Shown here in pieces: positions 1 to 12,039 of a stretch of 64,000 nt of DNA. The position numbers and the translations under genes were made by a program. Origin of the DNA: Congeria kusceri (taxonomy: Eukaryota; Mollusca; Bivalvia; Myida; Dreissenidae); assembly GCA_027627225.1 (NCBI GenBank), contig CM051033.1, positions 6,292,801 through 6,356,800 of the forward strand, written 5' to 3'. The notes under the pieces were generated by a model. That model was not told the DNA's origin, did no database searches, and worked only from the letters and a program-made list of their open reading frames with translations. Within the stretch, counting starts at the first letter, position 1, and each line of letters starts with the position of its first letter.

Positions 1-33
1 TGTTGTTTTTTTAATTATGCCCTACCATCAATT

Positions 34-106
34 ATGGGGGGGGGGGCATAGAGTTTACCCTGTCCGTAGGTACGTACGTATGTACGTGTGTACGTAGGTA
101 CGTATG
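34..106. repeat. poly-G tract and (TACG)n simple repeat
   Basis: A run of G at about 37-47 is followed at about 66-106 by an imperfect tetranucleotide repeat built from GTAC/TACG units. The two small reading frames that cross it are explained by the repeat and are not taken as genes. Confidence 0.85.
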
Positions 107-111
107 TTCGG

Positions 112-2630
112 ATTCTTGTCTGGGCAATAACTTTGTGCAGCATTGGAGGATTTTCAAATAACTTGTCAGAAATGTTAAGCATAACGAGACTGTGTGACGC
201 GCGCAGGCGCCAGGTTCCTAGGTCCAAGGTCAAGGTCACACTTAAAGGTCAAAGGTCAAATATAGGAATTTAAGACATAGACCCTGTCTGGAGCATAATT
301 TTGTCTAGCATGGAAGGAATTTCAAATAACTTGGCACAAATGTTGAGCATGGTTAGACGGTGTGTTGTGCGCAGGAACCAGGTTCCTAGACCCAAGGTCA
401 AGGTCACACTTCGATGTCAAAGGTCAAATATAAGAATTTAAGCCTTCTATCCCTGTCTGGAGAATAATTTTGTCCTGCATTGAAAGAATTTCAAATAACT
501 TGGCACAAGTGTTGAGCATGGTGAGACGGTGTGTCGCGCGCAAGAACCAGATGACTAGGTCCAAGGTCAAGGTCAAACTTAAAGGTCAAAGGATAAATGT
601 AAGAATTTAAGCCATAGACCCTGTCTGAAGCATAATATTGTCCAGCATGGAAGGAATTTTAAATAACTTGGCACAAGTGTTGAGCATGGTGAGATGGTGT
701 GTCGCCTGCAACAACCAGATTTCTAGGTCCAAGGTCAAGGTCAAACTTAAAGGTCAAAGGTCAAATATAAGAATTTAAGCCATAGATCCTGTACAGAGCA
801 TAAAATTGTCCAGCATGGAAGGAATTTCAAATAACTTGGCACAAGTGTTGAGCATGGTGAGATGGTGTGTCGCCTGCAACAACCAGATTTCTAGGTCCAA
901 TGTTAAGGTCACACTTAAAGGTCAAAGGTCATATATAAGAATTTAAGCCTTCTATCCCAGTCCGGAGCATAATTTTGTCTAGCATGGAAGGAATTTCAAA
1001 TAACTTGGCACAAGTGTTGAGCATGGTGAGATGGTGTGTCGCCTGCAAAACCAGATTTCTAGGTTCAAGGTTAAGGTCACACTTAAAGGTCAAAGGTCAA
1101 ATATAAGAATTTAAGCCTTCTATCCCTGTCCGGAGCATAATTTTGTCTAGCATGGAAGGAATTTCAAATAACTTGGCACAGGTGTTGAGCATGGGGAGAT
1201 GGTGTGTCGCGCCCAAGAACCAGGTCCCTAGGTCCAAGGTCAAGGTCATACTTAAAGGTCAAACGTCAAATATAAGAATTTAGGCCATAGACCCTGTCCA
1301 GAGCATAATTTTGTCTAGCATGGATGGAATTTCAAATAACTTAGCACAAGTTTTGAGCATGGTAAAACGGTGTGTTGTAAGCAGGAACCAGGTCCCTAGG
1401 TCCAAGGTCAAGATCACACTTCAAATATAAGAATTTAAGCCTTCTATCCCTGTCCGGAGTGTAATTTTGTCCTGCATCGAAAGAATTTCAAATAACTTGG
1501 CACAGGTGTTGAGCATGGTGAGACGGTGTGTCGCGCGCAAGAACAAGGTGCTTAGGTCCAAGGTCAAGGTCAAACTTAATGGTCAAATGTCAAATTTAAG
1601 AATTTAAGCCATAGACCCTGTCTGAAGCATAATCTTGTCCAGCATGGAAGGAATTTCAAATAAATCGGCACAAGTGTTAAGCGTGGTGAGACGGTGTGTC
1701 ATGCGCAAGAACCAGGTCCCTAGTTCCAAGGTCACACTTAAAGGTCAAAGGTCAAATATAAGAATGTAAGCCATAGACCCTGTCTGGAGCATAATATTGT
1801 CCAGCATGGAAGGAATTTCAATTAACTTGGCACAAGTGTTGAGGATGGTGAGAGGGTGTGTTGCGTGCAAGAACCAGATCCCTAGGTCCAAGGTCACACT
1901 TAAAGGTCAAAGATCAAATATAAGAATTTAAGCCTTCTATCCCTGTCCCGAGCATAATTTTGTCTAGCATGGAAGAAATTTAAAAAAACTTAGCACAAGT
2001 GTTGAGCATGGTGAGACGGTGTGTTGCGCGCAAGAACCAGGTCCAAGGTCAAGGTCACACTCAAAGGTGAATGGTCATTTAAGCCAAATATACTGTCTGA
2101 AGCATAATTTTGTCCAGCAGGGAAGGATTTTAAACTTACTTGGCTGAAGTGCTAAGCATGGTGTGCCAGAGTGTTGCATTTAAGAACCAGGTCCCTTTGT
2201 ATAATGTCATGGTCACACTAAAAGGTCAAAGTTCAAATATAAGAATTCAAGCCATAGACCATGTCGGAAGCATAATGTTGTCCATCAGGGAAGGATCTCA
2301 AACAACTTGGCAAAAGTGACAATCATTAAGTGGCGGTGTCGCATGCAAGAACCAGGTGCCTTGGTCCTAGGTCAAGGTCACACTTAAAGGTCAAGTATAG
2401 GTATATTTGTTAAGATTCTTGTCTCTACAGTAACTCTGTTCAGCATTGAAGGATTTCAAATAACTTGGCAGAAGTGATAACAATTATAAAATGATGTGTC
2501 CCCGCAAAAACTAGGTCCAAGGTCAAGGTCACTGGTCAAGGTCAAAGGTCAAGTATAAGAATTTATTCCATGGATTCTGTCTCGAGCATAATTTTGTCCA
2601 GCATGAAATTTTTCGGCGTAGCTGTCTAAG
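112..2630 (+). repeat. ~168-bp tandem repeat array rich in AGGTCA
   Basis: About 15 imperfect monomers with a spacing of 168-169 bp: the string CCAAGGT recurs at 224, 392, 561 and 729. Each monomer has a conserved order: CCAAGGTCAAGGTCA, a short spacer (CACACTTA), AAAGGTCAAAGGTCA, ATATAAGAATTTAAGCC, a CCCTGTC..AGCATAATTTTGTC block, GGAATTTCAAATAACTTGGC, and a GTGTTGAGCATGG..GGTGTGT block. Reading by eye gives about 40 exact AGGTCA hexamers. Monomers diverge more towards the right end. No reading frame of any length runs through it. The organisation resembles the central arrays of bivalve non-autonomous elements, but no terminal structures were identified on either side. Confidence 0.93.
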
Positions 2631-4080
2631 ATCACTTTTGACCTAGATTTCTTGCGATAAGTATGCAGGGGGAAAATTGAATGCCAATAGAATTGGGCCA
2701 ATTTTCAAATTTTAGGGAATGCAAACTTCAAACAATAGTTTAACGTATACCAATAACTGTTGCATACTTTTAAGGATTAAAAATTTACATAATTATTTAC
2801 ATAAGCGGTTAAAATGAAGTTATAAACATATCCTCGACATATACTCTAGAACTGAGGCTAATTATGAAACGTATTTTCTCATTGTATGCCATAAACAGAA
2901 TGCTATATTCATTCACGTAACGAAATAACTATTTTGTTCAGCCTACATTTATATAAGCGCTACGCTCTATAAATAGCAATTATTCAATGTTCCCTTTCAT
3001 AAATCTCATTCACAGAGTTGCTGTTCCATGTAGCCCAGTGATTCTAGCGAGTTCTTCACATTCCAGAAACAGTAGTGTCATTCTAAAAATAGTGTGCGTA
3101 GCTAGAAACAATGTATAGCTGTGTTAATATACTCGTACATGCATCAATAATAGCATTCAGAGAATCATAAACCTAAAAATTTAAATAAATGGGAAATTTA
3201 TATTTATTAACTTACTGTTAATTTGAATTAAAATTGTGGTTACGATTTATTAACGATTATTTATAATGGCATTTTTCTATCAACTTCTCTAGTATATATT
3301 ATTGAATCTGTAAAAAGATGCTACATTTTCAATAGATAAAATGTTATGAAAGAAGATTCGGAATCCGTCGAATTGTTATTTGCGTAGCATGAATACAAAA
3401 TTTGCAGTACTAATTATACACAGGAACCCTTGAAATATCATATTTCTACTGATATAATTTAAAATCGTCATAGTCTAATGAATTTTTATGTTTGCGTTAT
3501 CAAAAATGAAGTCTTAACATTTCAAAAATGGCTTAATGTTCCCTGACTATTGCTTTTTATTGGGATACACAGCATAAATGCTTATTTGACTTAAAATCGT
3601 TATTATATTAGATAACTTACAAGAATGGTATATTACCGGTACTATAAATAACTATATAGACTCGTCTGATACATACTAATTTTAAATCATTCCCGAAATT
3701 ATTTTCTTACATTGTTAATTTGTTAAATCGGCTTGACAAATTCAGATAACAATTATGTTAACCTAAATTATGTTGGTTATTCATATAGCACTGGTGGAAA
3801 CATGGAGCTGTATGATTGGTTTATTCACAGCATAGATATTAATGATAATTTTATTTAATTTTTAAATCAATAAAGTTATCTCAAATTAACTTTTGAGTCC
3901 AAGAAGTTTTCTTATAGTGTCCGAAAAATCTGGGGCCCAATAAGTCTCCTTATATTGGTGGGGACCAAAATATCTGGGGTCTGAGAAGTCACGTAACCGA
4001 TCATTTTGGCCGTCTGTTTAGGTAATTTTTAAATGACATCTCAATATTAATTTCAACGCCGATTGTCTTTTTTAAAGATA
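2631..4080. other. AT-rich unique-looking DNA, no feature seen
   Basis: Very AT-rich sequence with stops in all frames. I see no splice-flanked exon, repeat period or terminal inverted repeat. Confidence 0.5.
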
Positions 4081-4084
4081 TTTC

Positions 4085-4300
4085 TTGTTTCAAAAAGCTA
4101 AGCAGAAGTGGTAAGCATTATGAGACAGCATGTGGTGTTCAAGAACCAGGTCTGTAGCTGAAAGGTCAAGGTCATTAATCAAGGTCAAAGGTCAACTAAT
4201 TTTCCAGAGCATAATATTGTCATGCATGCAGGGATTTTCAGATAAATTGGCAGAAATGATCACAATTACCAGATGATGTGTTGCATGCAGAACCTGACTT
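4085..4300 (+). repeat. isolated diverged copy of the 168-bp monomer
   Basis: The stretch repeats the monomer order of the 0.1-2.6 kb array: AAGAACCAGGT, AAGGTCAAGGTCA-like hexamers, CAAGGTCAAAGGTCA, AGCATAATATTGTC, then AAATTGGCAGAAATGAT. It lies 1.5 kb downstream of the array, so either the array was once longer or a single unit was dispersed. Confidence 0.75.
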
Positions 4301-5227
4301 GTGAAGTTAGTGAATTACTTCCCTTAATTCAAGAGTTTGCAAAGCATAATTCAAACATGATAAAAGGCATTTTGTTGATTTTGCACAGAATGATTTAATA
4401 TAGCAAGAGTAAGTGAAGCATACAAGAACCATAACTCATAATTGCCTTAAAGTTTTAATTACTACCCTTTATTGATTTTTGGTCAGGACTAAAAAAAAAT
4501 TGTGATATCAAAATAACGTCCACCAATAAGAGAATACATTAGCAGAAAGTGAAATAAACAAGGAAAACTTTCATTTTGCAAAATTATTTGTTTGCATACA
4601 GAAAAAGCGGCGCCATGTAGAAATGGCTGCATAGGTGGGGGGCATCCATGTCTGTGGACACATTTCTTGTTAAGAATATTTTCAATAATCTACAATTCAC
4701 ATACAGGGATGAAAATTAACTTATTTGTCTTGTTGCCGAAGTGGGCCCCTAGCTTTCTAGATTTAGGAGCGCATCCAAATTTTTAGGGGCCCACCAAATT
4801 AAAATTTTGAGAACAGATGTTGAACATTACAGTGATAATCAGCATATGGAAATAGCTGGTTAAAAACTATATTAAAAATTTAATTCTTAAATAAATCAAT
4901 ACTACTGGTACTCCACTTCAACAACAAAAAACAACTGCTGCTGCTGCTGCTGATACTACTACTACTACTACTCCTTTTGCATTGACTATGTTGAAAACAG
5001 TACACTTTTAACTCAAAACTGAGTTAATTTGGCCTTAACACTGCTACTTGCGCACTAGAAAATCGGGTATGATTTATACAACCCTTTACTGTGGTATGTG
5101 GAATTTATCCACCACGTTTTCTTGTCTCTGTATGGTTGGCTGGCGACAGCTGTGCTCTTATAACATTTATTCTACATGTGTATATTGACCTCGTTTTCAG
5201 GGTTTCGTTGCTAGCGATTATGAAATG
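4301..5227. other. AT-rich DNA with a CTG/ACT microsatellite
   Basis: No convincing gene. At about 4,936-4,972 there is a compound trinucleotide repeat, (CTG)5-6 followed by (ATACTACT..)n. The 64-codon reading frame at 4,592 has no splice or domain support. Confidence 0.6.
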
Positions 5228-5228
5228 T

Positions 5229-5943
5229 ATATGATGGCATCAAATACCAAAATCGGTATTTGAATATTCACTTTTTCATTCAATCGGATATTCGAAGATT
5301 TGCATTGATTCATATTTACTATATTAAGCTTTGTGACCCTGTCAACACCATGTAAATAATGGTACAGAGTTTTTGTACACATCATTGCCGTATCTTCATT
5401 AGCAAATTGCAATATCATATTAATGCGTTAATGCCGTTTAGCATAAACCACTGAAGTCCCATGTTAAGTGTTGTTTTTTTAATTAAGAATACTTGCAATA
5501 ATCTACAATGCACATATTTCTTATCAAGTTAGAAACATGTTGATAAGGGGCGAATTTGAGCAACATTTATGCTCTATAAATGTGTGATCACACTGATGTA
5601 ATTATTTCATTTTTGTTAATCTTTTAACAGATTTATTTACCTGTTAAATGTTATAGCTTCATAATGTCCTCTGTAATTGTGTATTACTGGCCACCAGACG
5701 CTGACCGCTGACACAGTCAGGTGCATTTATCAATATCTTTGTCTGACACATGACACGGGGCTAATCTATTAAAACACTACTGGTGAATTACTGCTTTAAG
5801 TTTGACAGAAAACTCTACAATCAATAAATTAATGTTTTTTAAAGTAACACAAATTCGCAAATATTCTATTAGCATTTTAACTATTCGAATAACGATCATT
5901 CATTCGAATATTCAAATAGTTTTGCCATCCCTAGTAATTTACT
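5229..5943 (-). mobile_element. hAT-like MITE (TAGGGATGGCA family), copy 1
   Basis: The right end reads TTGCCATCCCTA and the left end reads GATGGCATCAAATACC. This is the same element, in opposite orientation, as the copies at 28,581-29,324 and 38,094-38,837. Shared interior blocks include ATCGGTATTTGAATATTC near the left end and ATTCGAATATTC near the right, plus a central GTCAG..TATCAATATCTTTGTCTGACA region. No transposase reading frame is present. The termini fit hAT-type non-autonomous elements, but no 8-bp target duplication is visible. Confidence 0.7.
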
Positions 5944-6640
5944 GTCGGTTAACCCATCTGTAAAAAGGATTCACCACTTTATATGAGGTTTTGGAAATAT
6001 TACATTCCCAAAAGGTGAACTAAATTATAATTGAAAGTATTTAAGATTAACTTGAGATGATTCTGTAATATGGCCTGATCCATTAAATAAACCATTATGA
6101 TAACTGTTTAGAAATACTCATTGTGTGATTGATTTAAGTGTCAGATATCACATATTGTTTGAGGCGCCAAGTCACATTGTTATTTTTGAAATCCAATAAA
6201 TTGCTTTCCTAGTCTGTTATACTTCAGCGCCCATTCCAGACCTGAACATTCATAACAAAATATAAATAACATAAGTAATAAATAATTGTGTACCATTTAC
6301 TTAACAAAATTGGTAAAAGTGATAAAAGTGGTCATAATATTTACTAGTTTTGTAGTATAGAATATATTTCAGTAGGCTATTTCAAAATATCTTGCAATTA
6401 CATGATTTCATGGGGACACTAAACTATAAGATCCATATTATACTGGAGATGAACAATCAAATAATGACACCCTCAAATTGAAAACTTTATATGCTTATTC
6501 CCTATAGAAAATGTATGCAACCCAATGTAAAGTTTTGTGTGTTGCCTCTGATCTTTGTATATATAGAGGATATTTGCTTGATCTCACGCAAGCGCTCAGG
6601 AAAATATTGTCTCCCTTCACGTGATGGTATAACCCGTTAT
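5944..6640. other. AT-rich DNA, no feature seen
   Basis: No exon, repeat or structural RNA could be supported. Confidence 0.45.
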
Positions 6641-7195
6641 CACACCGAAAACAAATTTTTATTCCCTTCGGGGGCATATAGTAATCCCATCGTTCGTCCA
6701 TCTGTCCGTCTGTACTTCCGTCGGTGAAAAGGTTAAGAAGATTTTACAGTTTCATCTAGCACCAACAACGCTTACTACAACACTTGGATACTTAAACAGT
6801 TGTTGCTTATAACCATTCCCTATCCACCCAATTTCACTTTGACCTTGACCTAATTTGCAATTAGGAATAATTCAAATGGGCTGTTTCTTGGTTAACTAGA
6901 TTTTACCGTTTCGTCTAGCGCCAACACTGCTTGCAAAAACAACACAGTTGTTACTTTTGACCGTTCACAATCCACCCATATCACCCAGCCTCAATTTGAC
7001 CTTGACCTAATTTGCACTTATAATAATTCAAAAGGGCTCTTTCTTGGTTAACTAGATTTTACCATTTCATCTAGCATCAACACCGCTTGCTACAACATTG
7101 GATACTTACACAGTTGTTGCTTCTGACTATACCCAATCCACCTATATCACCCAACCTCACTTTGACCTTGACCTAATTTGGAATAAGAAATGGTT
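6641..7195 (+). repeat. 5' end fragment plus three ~155-bp monomers
   Basis: TTCCCTTCGGGGGCATATAG followed by a TCGTCC/TCTGTCCGTCTG run at about 6,660-6,720 is the type of 5' end seen on other dispersed elements here. It is followed by three monomers marked by TTTTAC.GTTTC.TCTAGC at about 6,743, 6,900 and 7,054. Each monomer includes TTTGACCTTGACCTAATTTG, the reverse complement of the AGGTCAAGGTCAAA motif. A related unit in the opposite orientation occurs at about 21,280-21,400. Confidence 0.75.
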
Positions 7196-8620
7196 TAATC
7201 CTGCACCAACCAGGGGCATGTGTGTTTATCAGTCACATAATCTTGTTTAAATACTGGTATTGGTCGAAAGTCAAATGAAGTAAAATGCTAAAAAGTTCGA
7301 AGAGGTTAAGCTTTATAATGTATAAACTATGAATTTAAGAAATTTAGTTGTAGAGCATGTCAAATGTCTTGCGACTGACTTTACGGCTTAAATTGAAATG
7401 TGAAATGAATTGTCAAAGCACAAAGGCAAAACCACAAATTTATTTGCATATTGATGTTTAAAATATCTCTGGCACAAAGCTCTTTTGAGATTTCAGTTGT
7501 ATATAAAGCAAATAGATTTAGTGGAAATAATATGCCATACGATCGTTCTATGGTCCAATAAACAATAAGGAAGTTTGAAAACACCGCAGTAGACGCTTCA
7601 AGATTTTAATAGCTCTGGATGAAAGTGATCCCCCTCCCCAGTGAATTATTTTGTGCTAAATGATCGTTCTATCGAGCCATTCTATTTTAATTATACATTC
7701 TGGTGTATTTGTGAAATACCTGTTTCTTAAAAGTAAACCTTCTTGATCTCAAGTTGAATAATTTACCTGGGATATTTAACAAGACTTGTCACGGTTTATG
7801 CCCGTTCTAAGTGGCAATGTAAACTACTATTTATCAACATTATAAACCTTTTGGATGGCCATAGGAGTAGCTCAGTGTGCAATTTTCACATCAGATATAA
7901 CAGATTGTCAGAGACTTGTTCATTAGCCCAGTAGTATTGATCTTTTTGAAATAAAACATATTGAATTTCTATTAGTTTCAGATATACTTCACAAAACATT
8001 CATGTTGGAGTATTCATGCTAAAATCAATAATTAAAAAACAAGCGTATACTATACCAATTATTAAATTTTACTGATTAAAGTACTTGTAATATTAGAACT
8101 AATTTAATAGTATACAATTGAAGATTTTAGTAGGCATTTCCAAAAATTCTTGAAATTACACGATTTCAGGAAGACAGTTATGAAATGCATAGTATACTGG
8201 AGATAAACAGTAAAAATAATTATTAGCCATATTTTTTGAAGAAAACTTGTTTAAGACCATAATTGACATATTATATGAATGTTTTTCTGTAACTTATTGT
8301 TGGTGTATATTTTTAGCTTCTTATCTTTTCATGTCCACTACTTGAAAGTACTTTATGTAGATTTGAGTGGGTGAGCACATCACAAGTCTTCCATATTGCA
8401 GCTGCCGTGATGAAGGAAATCATTATACTTGTTTAGATGTTGTCAATCAACCCTAGACTGATAAATGATTCACAAAACCTTATATAGGGCTGAAAATATG
8501 TGCTGCTGTTGAGGGTCTGGAGCCCTATTAGCATGGGCAGAAGGAGCATAAACTTAGATTGCACTTAAGTAAAATTGTTAAAACGTAATACGCTACAGCG
8601 TTATGTTGAGATTATTACTT
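7196..8620. other. AT-rich DNA, no feature seen
   Basis: Short reading frames only, none with splice sites or recognisable residues. Confidence 0.45.
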
Positions 8621-8880
8621 ATATTTTTATGTCCCCATTTTCAGGGGGCATACAGATTTGCCCTTTCCGTCTGTCCGTCTGGTCCATCCTTCGACTTTTG
8701 GTCTCGTGCGTAACTCAAAAAGTATAACTGCTAGAGTGTTAAAACTTCAAAAACATATTTGCATGTGAACTTGTGCACCTGGGTATCTAGGTGCATTTTT
8801 AGCTCAACTTTTTGAAGAAATAGCAAGCTATTCTAGTGGCCTCGGCGTCGGTGTTGGTGTCGGCGTCAGGGCCAGTTTAT
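8621..8880 (+). repeat. two dispersed-element 5' ends in tandem
   Basis: The first part has TATGTCCCCATTTTCAGGGGGCATACAG followed by TCCGTCTGTCCGTCTGGTCC. The second part, from about 8,798, has TTTTTAGCTCAACTTTTTGAAG..GCAAGCTATTCTAGTGG and a GGCGTCGGTGTTGGTGTCGG run. The second type recurs at 10,633, 34,131, 49,047 and 57,608. Confidence 0.7.
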
Positions 8881-9630
8881 CTGTTCCTATTATTCTAAAG
8901 CATTTCTTTGTTATTGCAGTTATGATTTGGTACTGTGCGCCAAGATGACGTGTGTATTATTACTGATAAAGAAAACTTATGCCTTGCTTGAATTGAAAGT
9001 TTTGCTCCAGTCCTCTCCAATAGTATAACGTCAACTGGAATGAATATTTCTTTGACGTAATTTCCTCCACTAGCTTCTGACAATTTAACATTTACTGCTT
9101 TTCTCATTCATAGATTTGCTGAGTTAATGAAGCAAAAAAAACGTGTTTGATAAGTGATAAATATATTTGTTTTAGAACCATGCATAACATTTTTTTGAAA
9201 CAAATTACCTCCCTTAATGGATTGGTTTTACCCATTCATTCATATTAATTCATGATATCTATTGCTTTATTGCTTAACATTATGCTCACAGCTCTTTACG
9301 AAGAAGTTTATAAGACATTTTTGCCTGGGACCAAAGGTGTTGATTTTTAAGCATATGAAATAATTACATATTTTTCATTGTCATATCTTCATTTAAACCA
9401 AGGAAATGGGTTATGACTATGTCTTGATCTACGTTCAGATTGTTGGATTAACTCCTTAGAATTATTTTTAGAATATATATTTTTTTAAATTTATACAGAG
9501 GACAGAGATAGAATGATTTCCGGGAATGTTCTAGCAGTTAGTTAAGAAGTAATAAGCTTTGTCAGCACTTGGACTACTAAAGGCTAACAGGATTGCTTTA
9601 AAGTGAATTTTTTTTTTTAAGAAATAATTT
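8881..9630. other. AT-rich DNA, no feature seen
   Basis: No supported gene. The 70-codon minus-strand frame at 8,895-9,107 overlaps repeat sequence and lacks splice or domain evidence. Confidence 0.45.
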
Positions 9631-9640
9631 TCAATTTACT

Positions 9641-9772
9641 ATTGTTTATTGGCCAATAAACAACAATTTGGAGTTCTGATGCATAGGAATTAAACCATGA
9701 GGTCGTTGTTCTGAGTGGTTTAATAGCCAGGCATCAGAACAACAAAGAGTTGTTTATTGGTCGATAAACAAC
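9641..9772. mobile_element. long-hairpin MITE
   Basis: Two arms of about 60 bp are reverse complements with a few mismatches. The left arm carries TTTATTGGCCAATAAACAAC and GTTCTGATGC..TTAAACCA. The right arm carries TGGTTTAATAGCC..GCATCAGAAC and GTTGTTTATTGGTCGATAAA. The spacer is only about 10 bp. Weaker pairing (TAATTTTC against GAAAATTA) extends outward to about 9,625 and 9,788. It is a foldback or palindromic MITE of unknown superfamily. Confidence 0.8.
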
Positions 9773-10275
9773 GAACATGCGAAAATTACTTTTTGCATTG
9801 TTTATTGGGTAGGTTAACAACTTTAATTTTGTTCTTTGTCTATAGAAACATTATTGAGTATCATGTAAGAATTGCAAATAATTAAAATTGAAGAATTGTT
9901 TAATGTGATGGCCTTGTTTCTTCAAACAATTGACAAAACCTAATTGACAAAACTATAAATTTAATAATATAAACACTGGTCATCGATGACACATTTGTAG
10001 GCGCAGGAACATTTGTAGTAGACATTAAATCGATATGAATGTAATGTACCATTTTGAAAAGTAACACATTTCTTATTGTATTAAGAATATACATAACATA
10101 TATGTCCATATACATGGGGCTTTCCGAAAAAAAAAGACAAACATAAAACAAAACCATGGAGCAAAAAACATAACCACCATAGCAGAATAAGTAAAATATA
10201 GTTTATAAAAATTGTATGTTTGTATGTACTCATTGATTTCTATGTTCACCACATCTTCCAGTATGTCATTGCCAG

Positions 10276-10329
10276 GCTGTGGAGACCCAGGAAGAGGCTA
10301 TGGACACGATCTTCCCAGTATCAGGCTGA
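10276..10329 (+). CDS. candidate terminal exon, unrecognised
   Basis: A plausible 3' splice site (CATTGCCAG) precedes an open frame of 17 codons ending in TGA at 10,327-10,329, reading AVETQEEAMDTIFPVSG. The stretch is richer in GC than its surroundings. A second acceptor 15 bp upstream (CTTCCAG) would open a different frame, so the reading is ambiguous. No partner exon was found nearby. The function is unknown and it may be a chance match. Confidence 0.25.
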   Translation, partial: AVETQEEAMDTIFPVSG

Positions 10330-10741
10330 CTGTTTAACAGGCCTGGTAACTTAGTTTAGTGTTATAGAACTCAATGTTTAACTGCATTTACTGTCAGCAT
10401 ATGAACTCTATATGGTCTTGACATACATAAAGAGTAACATCAAATGTAGACTATTACGGGTAATAACTATGCGTGCAATAGAAACCTTTTGAAGTAGTGC
10501 GGTAAATGTTTATGCAAACAGTATTTATCTCTGTTTAAAAACCTATGCCGACATATTTGATAATGTTTGATTATCTACCTGCCAAAATCACCCTTCTGTT
10601 TACAAGTACAGGTGACCTGTTGAGTACTTACATTTTTAGCTCGACTATTCACCGAATACTTCGAGCTGCACTACTCACCTGTTCGTCCGCATCGCCATAA
10701 TGCTCTGGTTAAGGTTTCTGTAACTGTAACTACTACAGATA

Positions 10742-12039
10742 CAGTCTGCGCGAAATGCTTTTGAAAGTACAGGCCATTCGGGCTTGTGGGTTAAGAAATT
10801 TCATAGGCCCGAATGAAAATCTACAGGCCCGAAGCAGTTTTGAAAAATTTATTCATAAAACAACGGATTAACATGTTTTATGTTCATTTAGACAACAATC
10901 ATTTCAATTTGAATGTGTCCTGTATTTCAATAGACAGAACACTTCGTCTTCATTCATTTCCATATCTTCCGATTCATCCTCAGAAGACTCGTCAATGCTC
11001 TTTCCCTGAAATTGTGTATAATAAATTAATGTACAGTACACACTATCTTATTCTATACAGTACTGTTTATTAATGGACGATTCACTAAAGAGAAAAGTTA
11101 ACCGGGAGATATTACAAGAAAATTATTACCATGTCTATGTCACAGCAGTCCCCAGTGGCTGTCTGGTCAACATCTACCTCGCTCGGGCCAGGGCTGTCAT
11201 CAACATCGTCAACACTGCCCTTCTCAATAATGACCGGTCTGTTTTGTTTTGCTACAGAAACTTTGACAAGTGTCACAAGTCATTATTTTGTCTTGCTCAC
11301 TGTACCTTAACCAAGCGAATTCCGTTAACCATTTTGGCAGAAACTCTCTTTTACGTTTTTTTTCATAGTCAGCTGGTGTTTGCGTTTTACATTTATTTTT
11401 TACTCCAGGTTTGGCACCCGCAATGTACTTCAAGTTCAACATTTTGACATTGCTAATGTAAACAATGGACTGCTACTCAGTTTGTTTTTCCAAAAATACG
11501 ATCGAAAAATGAAAACGGTACACCAGTCAAATCATGAACTTGTAAGGGTAAAACCCGGTACACGGAGCATTTAACAGTTGAAGAAGATCCTAAATATTTA
11601 CATGACATTTTTAATAGATTTCAAACCGATATGATAAGTTTTTGTCGTTAATAAAAAAATATATATATTATATTTTTATATACCTACTACAATTCTGTTT
11701 CAAATAAGGTGATGAATGCATACCGTTAGACAAGAGGACGCCGAAAAAAAACACCGGGAAATTGGCTCCGGACAATAGACGCATGGTTGATGTTAACATG
11801 TATATCGGTGACGTAGAAAGGTCGCGCATGCGCTATATCGTAGTACACTTTTCTAAACAGAAACCAGAGTACTGTGAAGTGTTTACGTGAATTAAAACGT
11901 GTTTTTTTTTTCAAACATACTTTTTTTTTAATTTACAAAACGTACACGCCCGTCGGGCGTTCAGCATCGAATATTTTACACGCCCGATACGATTTCTATA
12001 CGCCACGGGCGTCGGGCCTGTGGCATTTCGCGCAGACTG
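10742..12039 (-). mobile_element. internally deleted hAT element, 1,298 bp
   Basis: Perfect 17-bp terminal inverted repeats, CAGTCTGCGCGAAATGC at the left and its complement at the right. Both ends also carry several subterminal GGCCCG/CGGGCC-type motifs (10,770-10,850 and 11,950-12,020). The minus strand encodes an N-terminal piece of a hAT-type transposase at 11,224-11,442. It sits inside the element at 10,633-12,697. The host repeat monomer does not rejoin cleanly across it (about 130 bp appears missing), which would explain why no 8-bp target duplication is seen. Confidence 0.75.
11224..11442 (-). pseudogene. N-terminal fragment of hAT (ZNF862/KIAA1586-like) transposase
   Basis: A 72-codon frame on the minus strand has a basic start (YEKKRKREF) followed by LPKWLTEFAWLRYSEQDKIM and a CDTC pair. 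The pattern KR.F...WL.EF.WL......M.C..C is the TTF/BED-like zinc-finger start of hAT transposases of the type domesticated as ZNF862 and KIAA1586 in vertebrates. That family match is from memory of the motif. The frame ends soon after the CxxC pair. The rest of the protein (dimerisation and RNase H-like catalytic regions) is absent from the 1.3-kb element, so this is a remnant in a non-autonomous derivative. Confidence 0.6.
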
